Positions 15,872 through 23,367 of a DNA stretch of 64,000 nucleotides are shown piece by piece; position 1 is the first letter of the stretch; each line of letters begins with the position of its first letter. The stretch covers positions 1 through 64,000 of the forward strand of contig JACQYT010000092.1 in NCBI GenBank assembly GCA_016208085.1. Reading direction: 5' to 3'. The stretch comes from Elusimicrobiota bacterium (GTDB taxonomy: Bacteria; Elusimicrobiota; Elusimicrobia; Elusimicrobiales; UBA9959). Made by a program: the position numbers and the translations under genes. The notes under the pieces were generated by a model, which worked only from the letters and a program-made list of their open reading frames with translations, was not told the origin of the DNA and did no database searches.

Positions 15872-16999
15872 ATGTCTACCAGCGATTATTACAGGACTCT
15901 CGGCGTTCCCAGGAACGCCTCCGACGAGGAGATAAAGACCGCGTTCAGAAAACTTGCGCTTAAATGCCATCCGGACCGCAATCCAGGCAACAAAGACGCG
16001 GAAGCCCAGTTCAAAGAGATAGGCGAAGCCTACGAAGCTCTTTCAAACCCGGAAAAGCGGAAAATCTACGATCAGTTCGGCGTGGAGGGTCTTAAAGCGG
16101 GCGCCGGCCGGGGGCCGGGCGGATTCGGGGGATGGCCGGGCGCGGACTTCGGCGATATCTTCGGCGATATCTTCAATAATTTCTTCACCGAGGCGGGCGG
16201 CGGCAGAAGGCGGCCCCGTGCCAGGCGCGGCGCGGACCTTAAATACGACGTCGAGATAAGTCTGGAAGAGGCTTTCAGCGGCGTGAAGGCGCCGGTCAAT
16301 TTTGACAGGACCGAGGTCTGTGAGAGCTGCGCAGGCACCGGCGCCAGGGCCAGGACCGGCCTTAAAAAATGCGCCGCCTGCCGGGGCTCGGGCAGGGTGC
16401 AGTATGCCCAGGGGTTCTTCTCGTTCAGCCAGACCTGCCCCGACTGCGGCGGCCAGGGCGAAGTGGTGGCGACGCCGTGCAGGGAATGCGGCGGTTCGGG
16501 CCGGCAGAAAAAATCCGCTTCCCTGAACATCAAGATTCCGCAGGGCGCGGACGAAGGCGCAGTTTTAAGGGTCTCGGGCGCGGGCGACGCGGGCTTGCGC
16601 GAGGGGGGTTCGGGCGACCTGTATATACAGGTCCATTTAAAACATCATCCGCATTTTGAAAGGCAGGACCTGGACCTCCTTTATGACTGCTCTTTGAACG
16701 TGGCCCAGGCCGCGCTGGGCGGCGAAGCCTCCGTGCCGGTCATAGAGGGCCACAGGACGACTATCAGGATACCGCCCGGCACCCAGCACGGCAAGGTGTT
16801 CCGCATCCATGAAAAAGGCATGCTCGCTCTGGGCGCGAAAAAGAGGGGCGACCTGCTGGTCAGGATCCGCATAGAGATCCCTGCCGACCTTACGCCCAGG
16901 CAGAAAGAACTTTTTGAAGAACTGCGCGGCACTTTCGGCCACGAGCTGCCGCGGGCCAAAGAAGAGGAAAAAAGTTTCTTCAAGAGAATACTGGGGTAG
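15872..16999 (+). CDS. dnaJ: Chaperone DnaJ (Hsp40)
   Basis: The protein has an N-terminal J domain with 'HPDRNPGNK', a Gly/Phe-rich linker (residues ~75-115), and four CxxCxGxG-type zinc motifs ('CESCAGTG', 'CAACRGSG', 'CPDCGGQG', 'CRECGGSG'). The C-terminal peptide-binding domain has '[18 protein letters not shown]' with the usual 'HpxFxR' and '[12 protein letters not shown]'. It delivers substrate to DnaK and stimulates its ATPase. It is separated from dnaK by a ~140-nt gap with a hairpin repeat, so it may also have its own transcript. Confidence 0.96.
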   Translation: MSTSDYYRTLGVPRNASDEEIKTAFRKLALKCHPDRNPGNKDAEAQFKEIGEAYEALSNPEKRKIYDQFGVEGLKAGAGRGPGGFGGWPGADFGDIFGDIFNNFFTEAGGGRRRPRARRGADLKYDVEISLEEAFSGVKAPVNFDRTEVCESCAGTGARARTGLKKCAACRGSGRVQYAQGFFSFSQTCPDCGGQGEVVATPCRECGGSGRQKKSASLNIKIPQGADEGAVLRVSGAGDAGLREGGSGDLYIQVHLKHHPHFERQDLDLLYDCSLNVAQAALGGEASVPVIEGHRTTIRIPPGTQHGKVFRIHEKGMLALGAKKRGDLLVRIRIEIPADLTPRQKELFEELRGTFGHELPRAKEEEKSFFKRILG

Positions 17000-17006
17000 C
17001 AAAGTG

Positions 17007-17108
17007 AAGGCTAAAGGATAAAGGAAAAGATACGGCAGATATAAAGGTTTTTTCCGACCCTTAGCCTTAATCTTTTATCCTTCCGGAAAATTCAACTGAA
17101 TTTTCCGG
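17007..17108. repeat. Inverted 'ggctaaaggataaagg' word repeat plus hairpin
   Basis: aaggctaaaggataaaggaaaaga (17007-17030; longer than 20 nt only in total) pairs with the inverted cttagccttaatcttttatcc region at 17058-17082. A perfect hairpin ccggaaaattca-act... closes it at 17083-17108. The same word recurs, inverted, at 38488-38540. Confidence 0.65.
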
Positions 17109-17112
17109 GCTA

Positions 17113-17835
17113 ATGATTATGCCTCAATATTTTATTCCGCCGGACAGGATACGGAACGGTATGTTCTCCGCCGACGAGGACGAGTCCAATCATATCTCAA
17201 AAGCGGTCCGCAAAAGGGCGGGGGAGGAGATAGAAATCTTCGACGGGCAGGGGAACAGGTATTCGGCGGTCATAGACGCCGTGAAAGGCGCTCTGGTGTC
17301 CGGCAGAATACAGGCCAGGCTTGATTCGCCGGTTTATAAGACCCGGCTGACGCTCTGTTTCGCCCCGGTCTCAAGGTCGGCGGCCGAGGCCATGCTGGAA
17401 CACACCACGGAAGCGGGGGTCGCGGCTTTCCAGCCGGTGTTATCCTCCCGTTCGCAGCATGACTGGTTCGAGAACTGGCCCGACAAAGCGAAAAGATTCC
17501 AGCGCCTCCTGCTCGCCGCCTGCAAACAGTGCGGCCGGGCCTCCTTCCCCGATCTTTTAAAGCCGCAGAAATTCGACGACGCGCTGGCTGAAGGCATCGA
17601 GCCTTCACTGATAGCCGGCATGGACGCCCCGGGCGGGTTTGACGCGCTGGTCACCAGACTTGCGGGCGTGTCTTCGCTGAAGGTGTTTATCGGGCCTGAG
17701 GGCGGTTTTACAAAGGGCGAACTGGAATTTGCGGCCGGCGCCCGGGCCATGTTCTTTTCGCTCGGCAAATACACTCTCCGCTCCGAGACCGCCGCGCTGG
17801 CCGCCTCCGTCCTGATCCTGAACCGCCTTGGATAG
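17113..17835 (+). CDS. rsmE: 16S rRNA m3U1498 methyltransferase RsmE
   Basis: This 240-residue SPOUT enzyme has an N-terminal PUA-like part ('HISKAVRKRAGEEIEIFDGQG') and the trefoil-knot SAM site 'VFIGPEGGFTKGEL' followed by 'LGKYTLRSETAALAA', the two signatures of RsmE. It methylates N3 of U1498 in 16S rRNA. The association with dnaJ is common in bacteria. Start: ATG at 17113, with another ATG at 17119; either gives an intact domain. Confidence 0.93.
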   Translation: MIMPQYFIPPDRIRNGMFSADEDESNHISKAVRKRAGEEIEIFDGQGNRYSAVIDAVKGALVSGRIQARLDSPVYKTRLTLCFAPVSRSAAEAMLEHTTEAGVAAFQPVLSSRSQHDWFENWPDKAKRFQRLLLAACKQCGRASFPDLLKPQKFDDALAEGIEPSLIAGMDAPGGFDALVTRLAGVSSLKVFIGPEGGFTKGELEFAAGARAMFFSLGKYTLRSETAALAASVLILNRLG

Positions 17836-17886
17836 CAAGTCACAGGTCACAAGTTTAAATATTCCCGCCCCCAGCCCGTCTTATCT

Positions 17887-18076
17887 ACTGAGCTACGCGT
17901 AAACAATTTAGATGTTGGAGGCTCAGCTTTGAGGCGTATGCGAGGCGCGATGACGAAGACATACTATCGGTATGTTGAGGAAGAGCAACGAAGCAGACGA
18001 CCAAAGATGAGCCTCCCCCGCACCGTCGCTCCAAAACCGGCTCAGCCAACGCTAAATTGCTTACGCGTAGCTCAGT
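17887..18076. repeat. 190-nt long inverted-repeat element
   Basis: The 25-nt ends actgagctacgcgtaa-R-caatttag (17887-17911) and their complement (18052-18076) differ at one base. Inside, ggaggctcagctttg and its near complement form a second stem, and acatac/gtatgt a third around 17960-17975. The element has no ORF. It resembles a MITE or structured-RNA element. Confidence 0.75.
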
Positions 18077-18139
18077 AATCAATAAAAAGGTAACAACGGC
18101 TTCTTATAATTTTACCTGAACCTGGAAAACCATGGTTGG

Positions 18140-18255
18140 TTCATTCGTAAAAAGTCATTTTGTCGTTCTGTAGCGGGCGAATTACTATTCGCCTCCATTG
18201 GGCGGGATAGTAATCCCGCCGCTACAATTTTCCGGAATGCGGACTTTTTACGGGA
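18140..18255. repeat. Nested inverted repeat with GTAGCGG three-way junction, second copy
   Basis: The core at 18170-18225 has GTAGCGG/CCGCTAC arms around two hairpins (gcgaat/attcgc and gcggga/tcccgc). Outer arms cgtaaaaagtc (near 18146-18156) and gactttttacg (near 18242-18252) enclose it. The layout is the same as at 477-636. The gap 17836-18329 holds only this and the preceding element. Confidence 0.7.
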
Positions 18256-18329
18256 GAGTCATGGTTGACAAGCCGCCATAATGTCTGCGAAAATATTATT
18301 GCGGGAGTATTATCCGGGATTATAAAATA

Positions 18330-21083
18330 ATGAAAATTCTGTTATTAGTCTTGCTTCCGCTCTTCGTGATCTCCTGCGGGCATGCGCCTGTAAAGACCTC
18401 CCAATTCCGGAATTTTGAAGCCTTTAAGTCGGGGGAATATTGGGGCTATCGCGACAAAATAACGAATGAAACAGTCATAGCCCCGGTTTTTGACCTGGCG
18501 GAGAATTTTCAGGAAGGATTGGCTCCTGTTTTTTTGAACGGGAAATGGGGATATATTGATGAAGCAGGCCGTATCGTCATACGCCCCCAATATGAGGCGG
18601 CCTTTAATTTCTCGGACGGCCGGGCCGTTGCCGTGTTTTTAACGGCGCCCGCTACCGGTTATTCCCCGTCGCCGCCGGTAATGACACGGCGCTGGATAGA
18701 TAAACAGGGAAAAACGCTTTTCCAGGCTTCGGGCGTGAGCAATGAAGGAATGGAAATAATATCCACTCCGGACCGGAAGTACGGCTATGCGGACAATTTG
18801 AACATTGCCGTCCGCCCGGAGCTGGAAGACGCGAAGAACTGCCGGAATAAATTGTGCCTGGTAAAAAATAACGGCAAGTATGCCTTTATAGACTACAGCG
18901 GCGCGGTCAAAATAACGACCGATTACGACGGCGCCGCCGACGCGCGGTGCGGATTCCATCGTGTAAGACGCGGCGCGAAATACGGATTTATTGATTCCAC
19001 CGGAACTGTTATGGCGCCTGTCATATATGATGTCCTTGAAGAGGACGCCTGCCGGCAGGACTTAAACGCCGTTCTGGAGGGCAAATTCGGAATTGTCCGG
19101 CGTTCTGAAAACTGGCTCTTTGTTGAAGACCTTGCGCTTATAACCGGCTCTCTCCAAACGCCTGCCCCGGCTGCTGCGGCGCCACAATCGGCGCCGGTTC
19201 CGGCATCCGCGGCGGAAGATGGAAACCTTTCCGCCGGGGCTCTTGTCCGCGAAAATAAGGCCGGCTATCTTGTGGGTTTTGAGTTAAATTCCGGTTCCCG
19301 GCTGTTGGCTGTGCAAACCCCGCTTGCGGTCAATGTGATCCTTAAACGGCGCTTTAACGGGAAACTCAGGATTTATTCCACGGACCTGCGGAAACTTGTT
19401 CTTCTGGATGTAAAGAAAGGCGAGTACCTTGAAAGCATGGTCCTAGAGGTCAACGGCGTGCCGGGCAAAGTTTTCACTGTGGATATGGGGCTGCTCCCCG
19501 CCGAGGATTTTCCGGGGCTTTTGCTCGGAACTGAAATTGTGGAAACCGCATCCATGCGCGACAAAAGATATCATGCCCGCGTGGCGGAAGAAGAGACCAT
19601 AAACGCGCCTCCGGGAGGAGATTGGTTCCCGGAGGAGGGGGTGGAAAACCTGCTTTTGGCGCCGCAGAACAAGTTCGGAGCCGCCAGGGCCAAAAAGCTG
19701 CTCGCTTGCGACCCGGCCAGAGCCGCAAAAGCTTTGCCTCGGTTGATCCGCTGGTTTACGCTGGACGGAACACAGAGGCAGGCCGCCGAAGAGGGGCTTA
19801 AGACGGTTATTGAGGCTCACGGCAGCGGGGAAGCGGTGGCTCAGCTTGGCGCGCTGTTGAAATATAATGACGCGAGAATCAGGCAAAAGTGGCTGGAAGG
19901 ACTGCGTCTCTGCGGTTCCGGCGCCAGAATGGCCGCCGGAGAGATAGAAACGTTTTTTGAAGATGAAAACCCCGGAGTCAGGGAGTCGGCTTTTTCGCTT
20001 TATAAAGATTTGGGATTTGCTCTCCCCCAAAAATATGCGGAAGATAAAAAAAATATTCAGGCCGCCTATGAATATACGGTGAATATTTCAAGCGCCGAGC
20101 CCGGGCCGGCGATGGAAGCGATTGAAAAGGCGCTTGAGAACAACCCCCAGGATGAGGAAAACGCAAAACTCTATTTATTATTGGGCCGGTTAAAAAAGAA
20201 AAATGAGAATGACGCCGCGTACGCAAGGCAGCATCCCGGCGAGTATTTGCACAACGAAATCGGGAACAATTATGTTTATAACGGAAAACAGTTCATGCAC
20301 CTGCTGATAAAATTCCCCGGGGCCGAATCCGCCCAGGAGGCGGCTTACGAGCTTACGGAGCTTTCAATGGTCGGGGAATGCGAAGGTCTCACTGCCTGCT
20401 ATATTGAGCGGCAATTCAATAAAGTAAAACGATTTCTAAAGGAACGTCCCGGCTCAAAATTCGCGGACACCGCCGTAACGCGCGCCAATACGGCCTTTAC
20501 CTCCGGCCTTAAGGATGTCAAAGACTATAATTCGGCGACTGAGCGGTATAACCCCGAAGCGGTAAAAACGCTTCTCAGGGAATATAACGATCTCGCCGCG
20601 CTACTGCCTGCCGCGCTCAGGGTGAAAGCGTATTTAACGATAGCCGGGCTGTGGGCAAAGTTCCTTGACTATGACCGCGCCAGGAAGATTTACGACGCTA
20701 TTATTTCCGCCGCTCCGGATAATGAAACTGTAAAATCCGCTAAAGAAAGCCTGGCGGCCCTCCCCACGGTTCAATTTATCCTGTCAACGGCGAAAGTCGT
20801 CGGTTCTTCCAGCGTGGAACTCCAATGGGCCAAACCGCCGCTTGACGCTGTCACGGAATACGCTGTTTACCGTTCCAGCGCTTCCAGCGCAACCCCGGCC
20901 GCCCTGGAGATGCCCGGGAATTTCACGTTGTTAACCAGGCTGCAAAACACCCGATTCACCGACGCCGCCATCCAGCCCGACACCGCCTATTGGTATTACC
21001 TAGAGGCCCTGACCCCGGCGGGAAAATTTCCCAGCAACAGGATCTACTGCCGGATCCCCGCCCCGCCCGTCCCCCCGCGATAA
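18330..21083 (+). CDS. Lipoprotein with WG repeats, HEAT/TPR region and C-terminal FN3 domain
   Basis: A 917-residue protein. The signal peptide ends in the lipobox 'FVISCG', so it should be a lipoprotein. Residues ~25-265 are WG (KWG) repeats: 'YWGYRDKITNETVIAPVF', 'KWGYIDEAGRIVIRPQY', 'KYAFIDYSGAVKI' and 'KYGFIDSTGTVMAPVIY'. A Pro/Ala linker and a unique beta domain follow. Next are HEAT-like helices with 'AREIRQKWLEGLRLCGSG'-type units and TPR-like repeats. A fibronectin III domain ends the protein ('SVELQWAKPPLDAVTEYAVYR', key words 'LQWAKP' and 'YAVYR'). It is probably an envelope scaffold binding other proteins; the function is unknown. Confidence 0.75.
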   Translation: MKILLLVLLPLFVISCGHAPVKTSQFRNFEAFKSGEYWGYRDKITNETVIAPVFDLAENFQEGLAPVFLNGKWGYIDEAGRIVIRPQYEAAFNFSDGRAVAVFLTAPATGYSPSPPVMTRRWIDKQGKTLFQASGVSNEGMEIISTPDRKYGYADNLNIAVRPELEDAKNCRNKLCLVKNNGKYAFIDYSGAVKITTDYDGAADARCGFHRVRRGAKYGFIDSTGTVMAPVIYDVLEEDACRQDLNAVLEGKFGIVRRSENWLFVEDLALITGSLQTPAPAAAAPQSAPVPASAAEDGNLSAGALVRENKAGYLVGFELNSGSRLLAVQTPLAVNVILKRRFNGKLRIYSTDLRKLVLLDVKKGEYLESMVLEVNGVPGKVFTVDMGLLPAEDFPGLLLGTEIVETASMRDKRYHARVAEEETINAPPGGDWFPEEGVENLLLAPQNKFGAARAKKLLACDPARAAKALPRLIRWFTLDGTQRQAAEEGLKTVIEAHGSGEAVAQLGALLKYNDARIRQKWLEGLRLCGSGARMAAGEIETFFEDENPGVRESAFSLYKDLGFALPQKYAEDKKNIQAAYEYTVNISSAEPGPAMEAIEKALENNPQDEENAKLYLLLGRLKKKNENDAAYARQHPGEYLHNEIGNNYVYNGKQFMHLLIKFPGAESAQEAAYELTELSMVGECEGLTACYIERQFNKVKRFLKERPGSKFADTAVTRANTAFTSGLKDVKDYNSATERYNPEAVKTLLREYNDLAALLPAALRVKAYLTIAGLWAKFLDYDRARKIYDAIISAAPDNETVKSAKESLAALPTVQFILSTAKVVGSSSVELQWAKPPLDAVTEYAVYRSSASSATPAALEMPGNFTLLTRLQNTRFTDAAIQPDTAYWYYLEALTPAGKFPSNRIYCRIPAPPVPPR

Positions 21084-21218
21084 ATTTATATACTAAAGGT
21101 GGACCTTTAATTTGCCTGGTCTGCGTGCTAAAGGCTATAATACTAAAAAGGCGGTTAGAGAGTTGTTAGAGCCCGGTTTTTGACAATGCTTCCGAGCGGG
21201 AATAATGTGATGAAATGT

Positions 21219-21361
21219 AACTGCTCAGGTAGAGCGGCTGCCCCTCTTTTAAAAAGAGGGGTTAGGGGAGATTTTTTTAATTTCTTTATTCAAATCCCCC
21301 TTCGTCCCCCTTTGCTAAAAGGGGGATTCCCCGTTACACTCATCTGGCTGCCTGGGCAGTT
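21219..21361. repeat. Bipartite MITE-like element (ccccttt/aaaagggg hairpins)
   Basis: The ends aactgctcaggtag (21219-21232) and ctgcctgggcagtt (21348-21361) form 14-nt inverted repeats with two mismatches. Inside are the hairpins cccctctttt-aa.. (21241-21261) and ccccctttgctaaaaggggg (21306-21325), and the pair agggga/tccccct. Related copies are at 23286-23343, 34460-34540 and 58901-58987. Confidence 0.75.
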
Positions 21362-21373
21362 ATAAAAATTCTC

Positions 21374-21712
21374 ATGGTTTTGCCGCTATGCATGGCTTTG
21401 ACGCATTGGGCGTACGCGGGGTTCAGCTTAGGAATGCCGGGCGCCGTTATAAAACATGTTCAAAAACTGGACGATAAAGTAATAAAAAAAAAGCAAGGAG
21501 AAGGCTGGGCGCTTGTTCCGGGAAGCGCAACACTAGGAACAAGTGATTTTTATGTTATGAAATATGAAGCAAAGAATATGGGCGGTGCAGCAGTCTCTCA
21601 GGCAGACGGATTTCCCTGGGTGAATATTGATCACCCCTCGGCCGTTGCTGCTTGCGCGGCTCTTGGCGCAGGTTCTCATCTTCTTACAATAGCGGAAGCG
21701 CAGACCATCAAT
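21374..21712 (+). pseudogene. 5' fragment of an FGE/SUMF-like secreted protein gene
   Basis: The frame gives a signal-like N-terminus and then 'GWALVPGSATLGTSDFYVMKYEAKN', key blocks 'TLGTSDFYVMKYEA' and 'WVNIDHPSAVAACAALG'. These resemble the start of formylglycine-generating-enzyme-like surface domains. Homology stops near 'AEAQTI' (about 21712). The rest, up to the stop at 21832, is antisense to the TlpA-like gene and is not homologous. The protein is therefore truncated, most likely by a rearrangement that joined the minus-strand thioredoxin genes here. Confidence 0.6.
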
Positions 21713-21737
21713 TGCTGCCCCCTTGTAAGTAGTTACA

Positions 21738-22322
21738 TTATTTCAGCAGGGTTTCCAGGCGGGCCGCGACAGCGGAATAGCCTTTGTCTTCCTTCTTCGT
21801 CACATAAACTGCTTTACACTCCCCGTCAATAAGCACTGTCTGCGGCACGATGGAGAATCCATAGTTTAAAAGTGTTTTTCTATACATATCCGTCAGCACG
21901 GTAAGGGTTATTTTCTTCTCCTTTAAAAAAGCGGGCAGCGCCTCCTCGGGCTTCGGGTCAATGCTGATAAGGAAAGTTTCAAGCCCGGGCGCATATTGCC
22001 CGGCCATAGCCTGAAGTTCGTCAAGCTGGGCAACACAGGCTATGCAATCCGTGGCGAAAAAGTCCAGCAGGACGGCTTTTACGGCAGGGTTCGTTTTGCT
22101 TTTCCCGCAATAGCGCTTAAGAAAAATAAAATTCCCGCCGAATTTTTTAAGCGCGAACATGGGAACCGCGCCGCCGGCTTTAACCGGTTCTTTCACGGCA
22201 GCCGCCTTAAGCGGACGCTTTTTTATAACAGCCCGTTTCGCGGGCCCGCCCGGTTGTTGTGCCGAGGCCAGGACAGGCAGTATAAGAGCTAAAGACATTA
22301 CAACGCAGAATATGGATTTCAT
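21738..22322 (-). CDS. TlpA-like secreted thioredoxin-fold protein
   Basis: 194 residues with an N-terminal signal peptide ('CVVMSLALILPVLASA'), a basic Ala/Lys/Pro linker, then a thioredoxin/AhpC-TlpA domain. The redox motif 'ATDCIACVAQL' gives C93-I-A-C96, and 'GFSIVPQTVLID' carries the conserved cis-Pro. Such proteins reduce or deliver electrons to periplasmic cysteines. It is the second gene of a minus-strand pair with another thioredoxin-fold gene; only the 27-nt palindrome separates them. Confidence 0.85.
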   Translation of the reverse strand: MKSIFCVVMSLALILPVLASAQQPGGPAKRAVIKKRPLKAAAVKEPVKAGGAVPMFALKKFGGNFIFLKRYCGKSKTNPAVKAVLLDFFATDCIACVAQLDELQAMAGQYAPGLETFLISIDPKPEEALPAFLKEKKITLTVLTDMYRKTLLNYGFSIVPQTVLIDGECKAVYVTKKEDKGYSAVAARLETLLK

Positions 22323-22335
22323 TTATTCCTCCGAA

Positions 22336-22387
22336 TAAAAATTTTTGCCGCAAAAATTTTTACCATTCCCCGCCCTTAAGGGCGGGG
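22336..22387. repeat. Composite palindrome, partial copy (first two parts)
   Basis: taaaaatttttgc-c-gcaaaaattttta at 22336-22362 and ccccgccctt-aagggcgggg at 22368-22387. On the minus strand it encodes the last ten residues and the TAA stop of the thioredoxin gene that ends at 22360. Confidence 0.8.
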
Positions 22388-22767
22388 AAACCCTGCTGTT
22401 CCGCTCTTTGCAGTTCCTGTTCCGCCCATTCTTTTAAAAATTTCCGGAAAACCTCCGGATCTGTGGAAGAAACTCCGGGGATACGGCTCAGTTCCCCGCC
22501 CTGATTGAAAAGTATAAAGGTGGGAACCCCGGGAACTTTATATTGCCGGAAGGAATCCGGACCGTCGCCTTTTTCTATAACGGCGACCCGCAAACGGTCC
22601 TGCAAGTTACGGGCCAGAGCGGCCAGAACGGGGTTAACCTCCTGGCACATCGCACAGTGGACCCCTGAAAACTCCACCAGAACCGGCAGCCGGGACTTGA
22701 GCACCAGGTCCTCAAAAACGCAATCGGTCAGATATGCCGTAAGTCCCGGCGCCGGAGAACCGAACAA
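22360..22767 (-). CDS. Thioredoxin-domain protein, probably broken from its membrane anchor
   Basis: The 135-residue frame is a thioredoxin domain: 'PVLVEFSGVHCAMCQEVNPVLAALA' holds the C-A-M-C redox site and 'VPGVPTFILFNQGG' the cis-Pro loop. The only available start is TTG at 22767, and it is directly preceded by an in-frame TAG. The upstream frame encodes a membrane anchor, so the original protein was probably membrane-tethered. Its C-terminal residues (…GFPALKGGEW) are encoded by a palindromic repeat. It is followed by the TlpA-like gene. Whether it is expressed is unclear. Confidence 0.65.
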   Translation of the reverse strand: MFGSPAPGLTAYLTDCVFEDLVLKSRLPVLVEFSGVHCAMCQEVNPVLAALARNLQDRLRVAVIEKGDGPDSFRQYKVPGVPTFILFNQGGELSRIPGVSSTDPEVFRKFLKEWAEQELQRAEQQGFPALKGGEW

Positions 22768-22911
22768 CTACTTTTGACGGGCGCATGAAGTGGAAACGCC
22801 ACCCCGCCCGTAGAAATGGGAATATCCCCAAAGCCCGGCGCCCGCAAGGCAAACAATCAACAGCCAGGCGCCCATATTTTTTATCCGGCCATCTACCAAT
22901 CGTGGTTTCAC
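22768..22911 (-). pseudogene. In-frame membrane-anchor segment ending in TAG before the thioredoxin domain
   Basis: From a GTG at 22911 (or ATG at 22875) the minus strand reads through a hydrophobic helix ('GAWLLIVCLAGAGLWGY') and a short periplasmic linker to a TAG at 22768-22770. The thioredoxin frame then continues without shift. A TATAAT-like box lies just upstream (minus strand, near 22915-22925). The layout fits a single membrane-anchored thioredoxin interrupted by one nonsense codon. Confidence 0.6.
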
Positions 22912-23367
22912 AAAGATTATAATACAATACGTGCGTAGGTGCCGTGTAGTGCACAGTGTGCATCAGACGGCCAAAAAATGCTTTAAATCCCAAACCGCAA
23001 TTAAACTTTGTGGTTATAAGCTGGCTGCGACCTTGGGGGCGGGTAAAGCTGCACCGGCAGGGCGGGGAACATTTACATAAAAATAGGTGAACGGTTTTTT
23101 GACGGCGGGGTATCGGTGGAGGGGTGACGCGGTTTCCGCCTTTTCGACCCCGCAGCGGAAGGTGAACAGAGTCCCACTTCTCGCCTACCTAGCAGGGGAT
23201 GGGTGGAGCGAGGGAAGCGAAAAGGCGGGAAGCGCGGCAGGACCTCGAACTTGCAGCCCGCCGGCGTAAGTAGTCAATTGTGTACAAATCCCCCTTGGTC
23301 CCCCTTTGCTAATTGGTCCCCCTTTGCTAAAAGGGGGCTAGGGTAACATAATTGGTAGAATATTGGG
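22912..23367. other. Gene-less region with a long structured inverted repeat
   Basis: No convincing ORF lies here. At 23127-23146 and 23218-23237 a ~19-nt arm (core ccgccttttcg / cgaaaaggcgg) pairs, with inner complementary stretches (cttctcgcc / gcgagggaag), so ~110 nt could form one long stem-loop. At 23286-23343 there is a truncated ccccctttgct repeat. The stem-loop may be an RNA or a mobile-element end; it matches no RNA family I can name. Confidence 0.5.

Noticed and set aside
17881..18085. tRNA-like sequence (actgagctacgcg)
   Set aside because: The words gagctac look like parts of a tRNA, but no acceptor stem, anticodon loop or T arm can be fitted; the inverted repeat explains the sequence.
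23087..23269. 60-codon ORF and possible group II intron or SRP/RNase P RNA
   Set aside because: The peptide has no recognisable features, and neither intron domain V nor the conserved SRP or RNase P motifs can be found in either strand.
21374..23367. Diversity-generating retroelement at the FGE-like gene
   Set aside because: FGE-like proteins are common DGR targets, but no reverse transcriptase, template repeat or accessory gene is present in the window.
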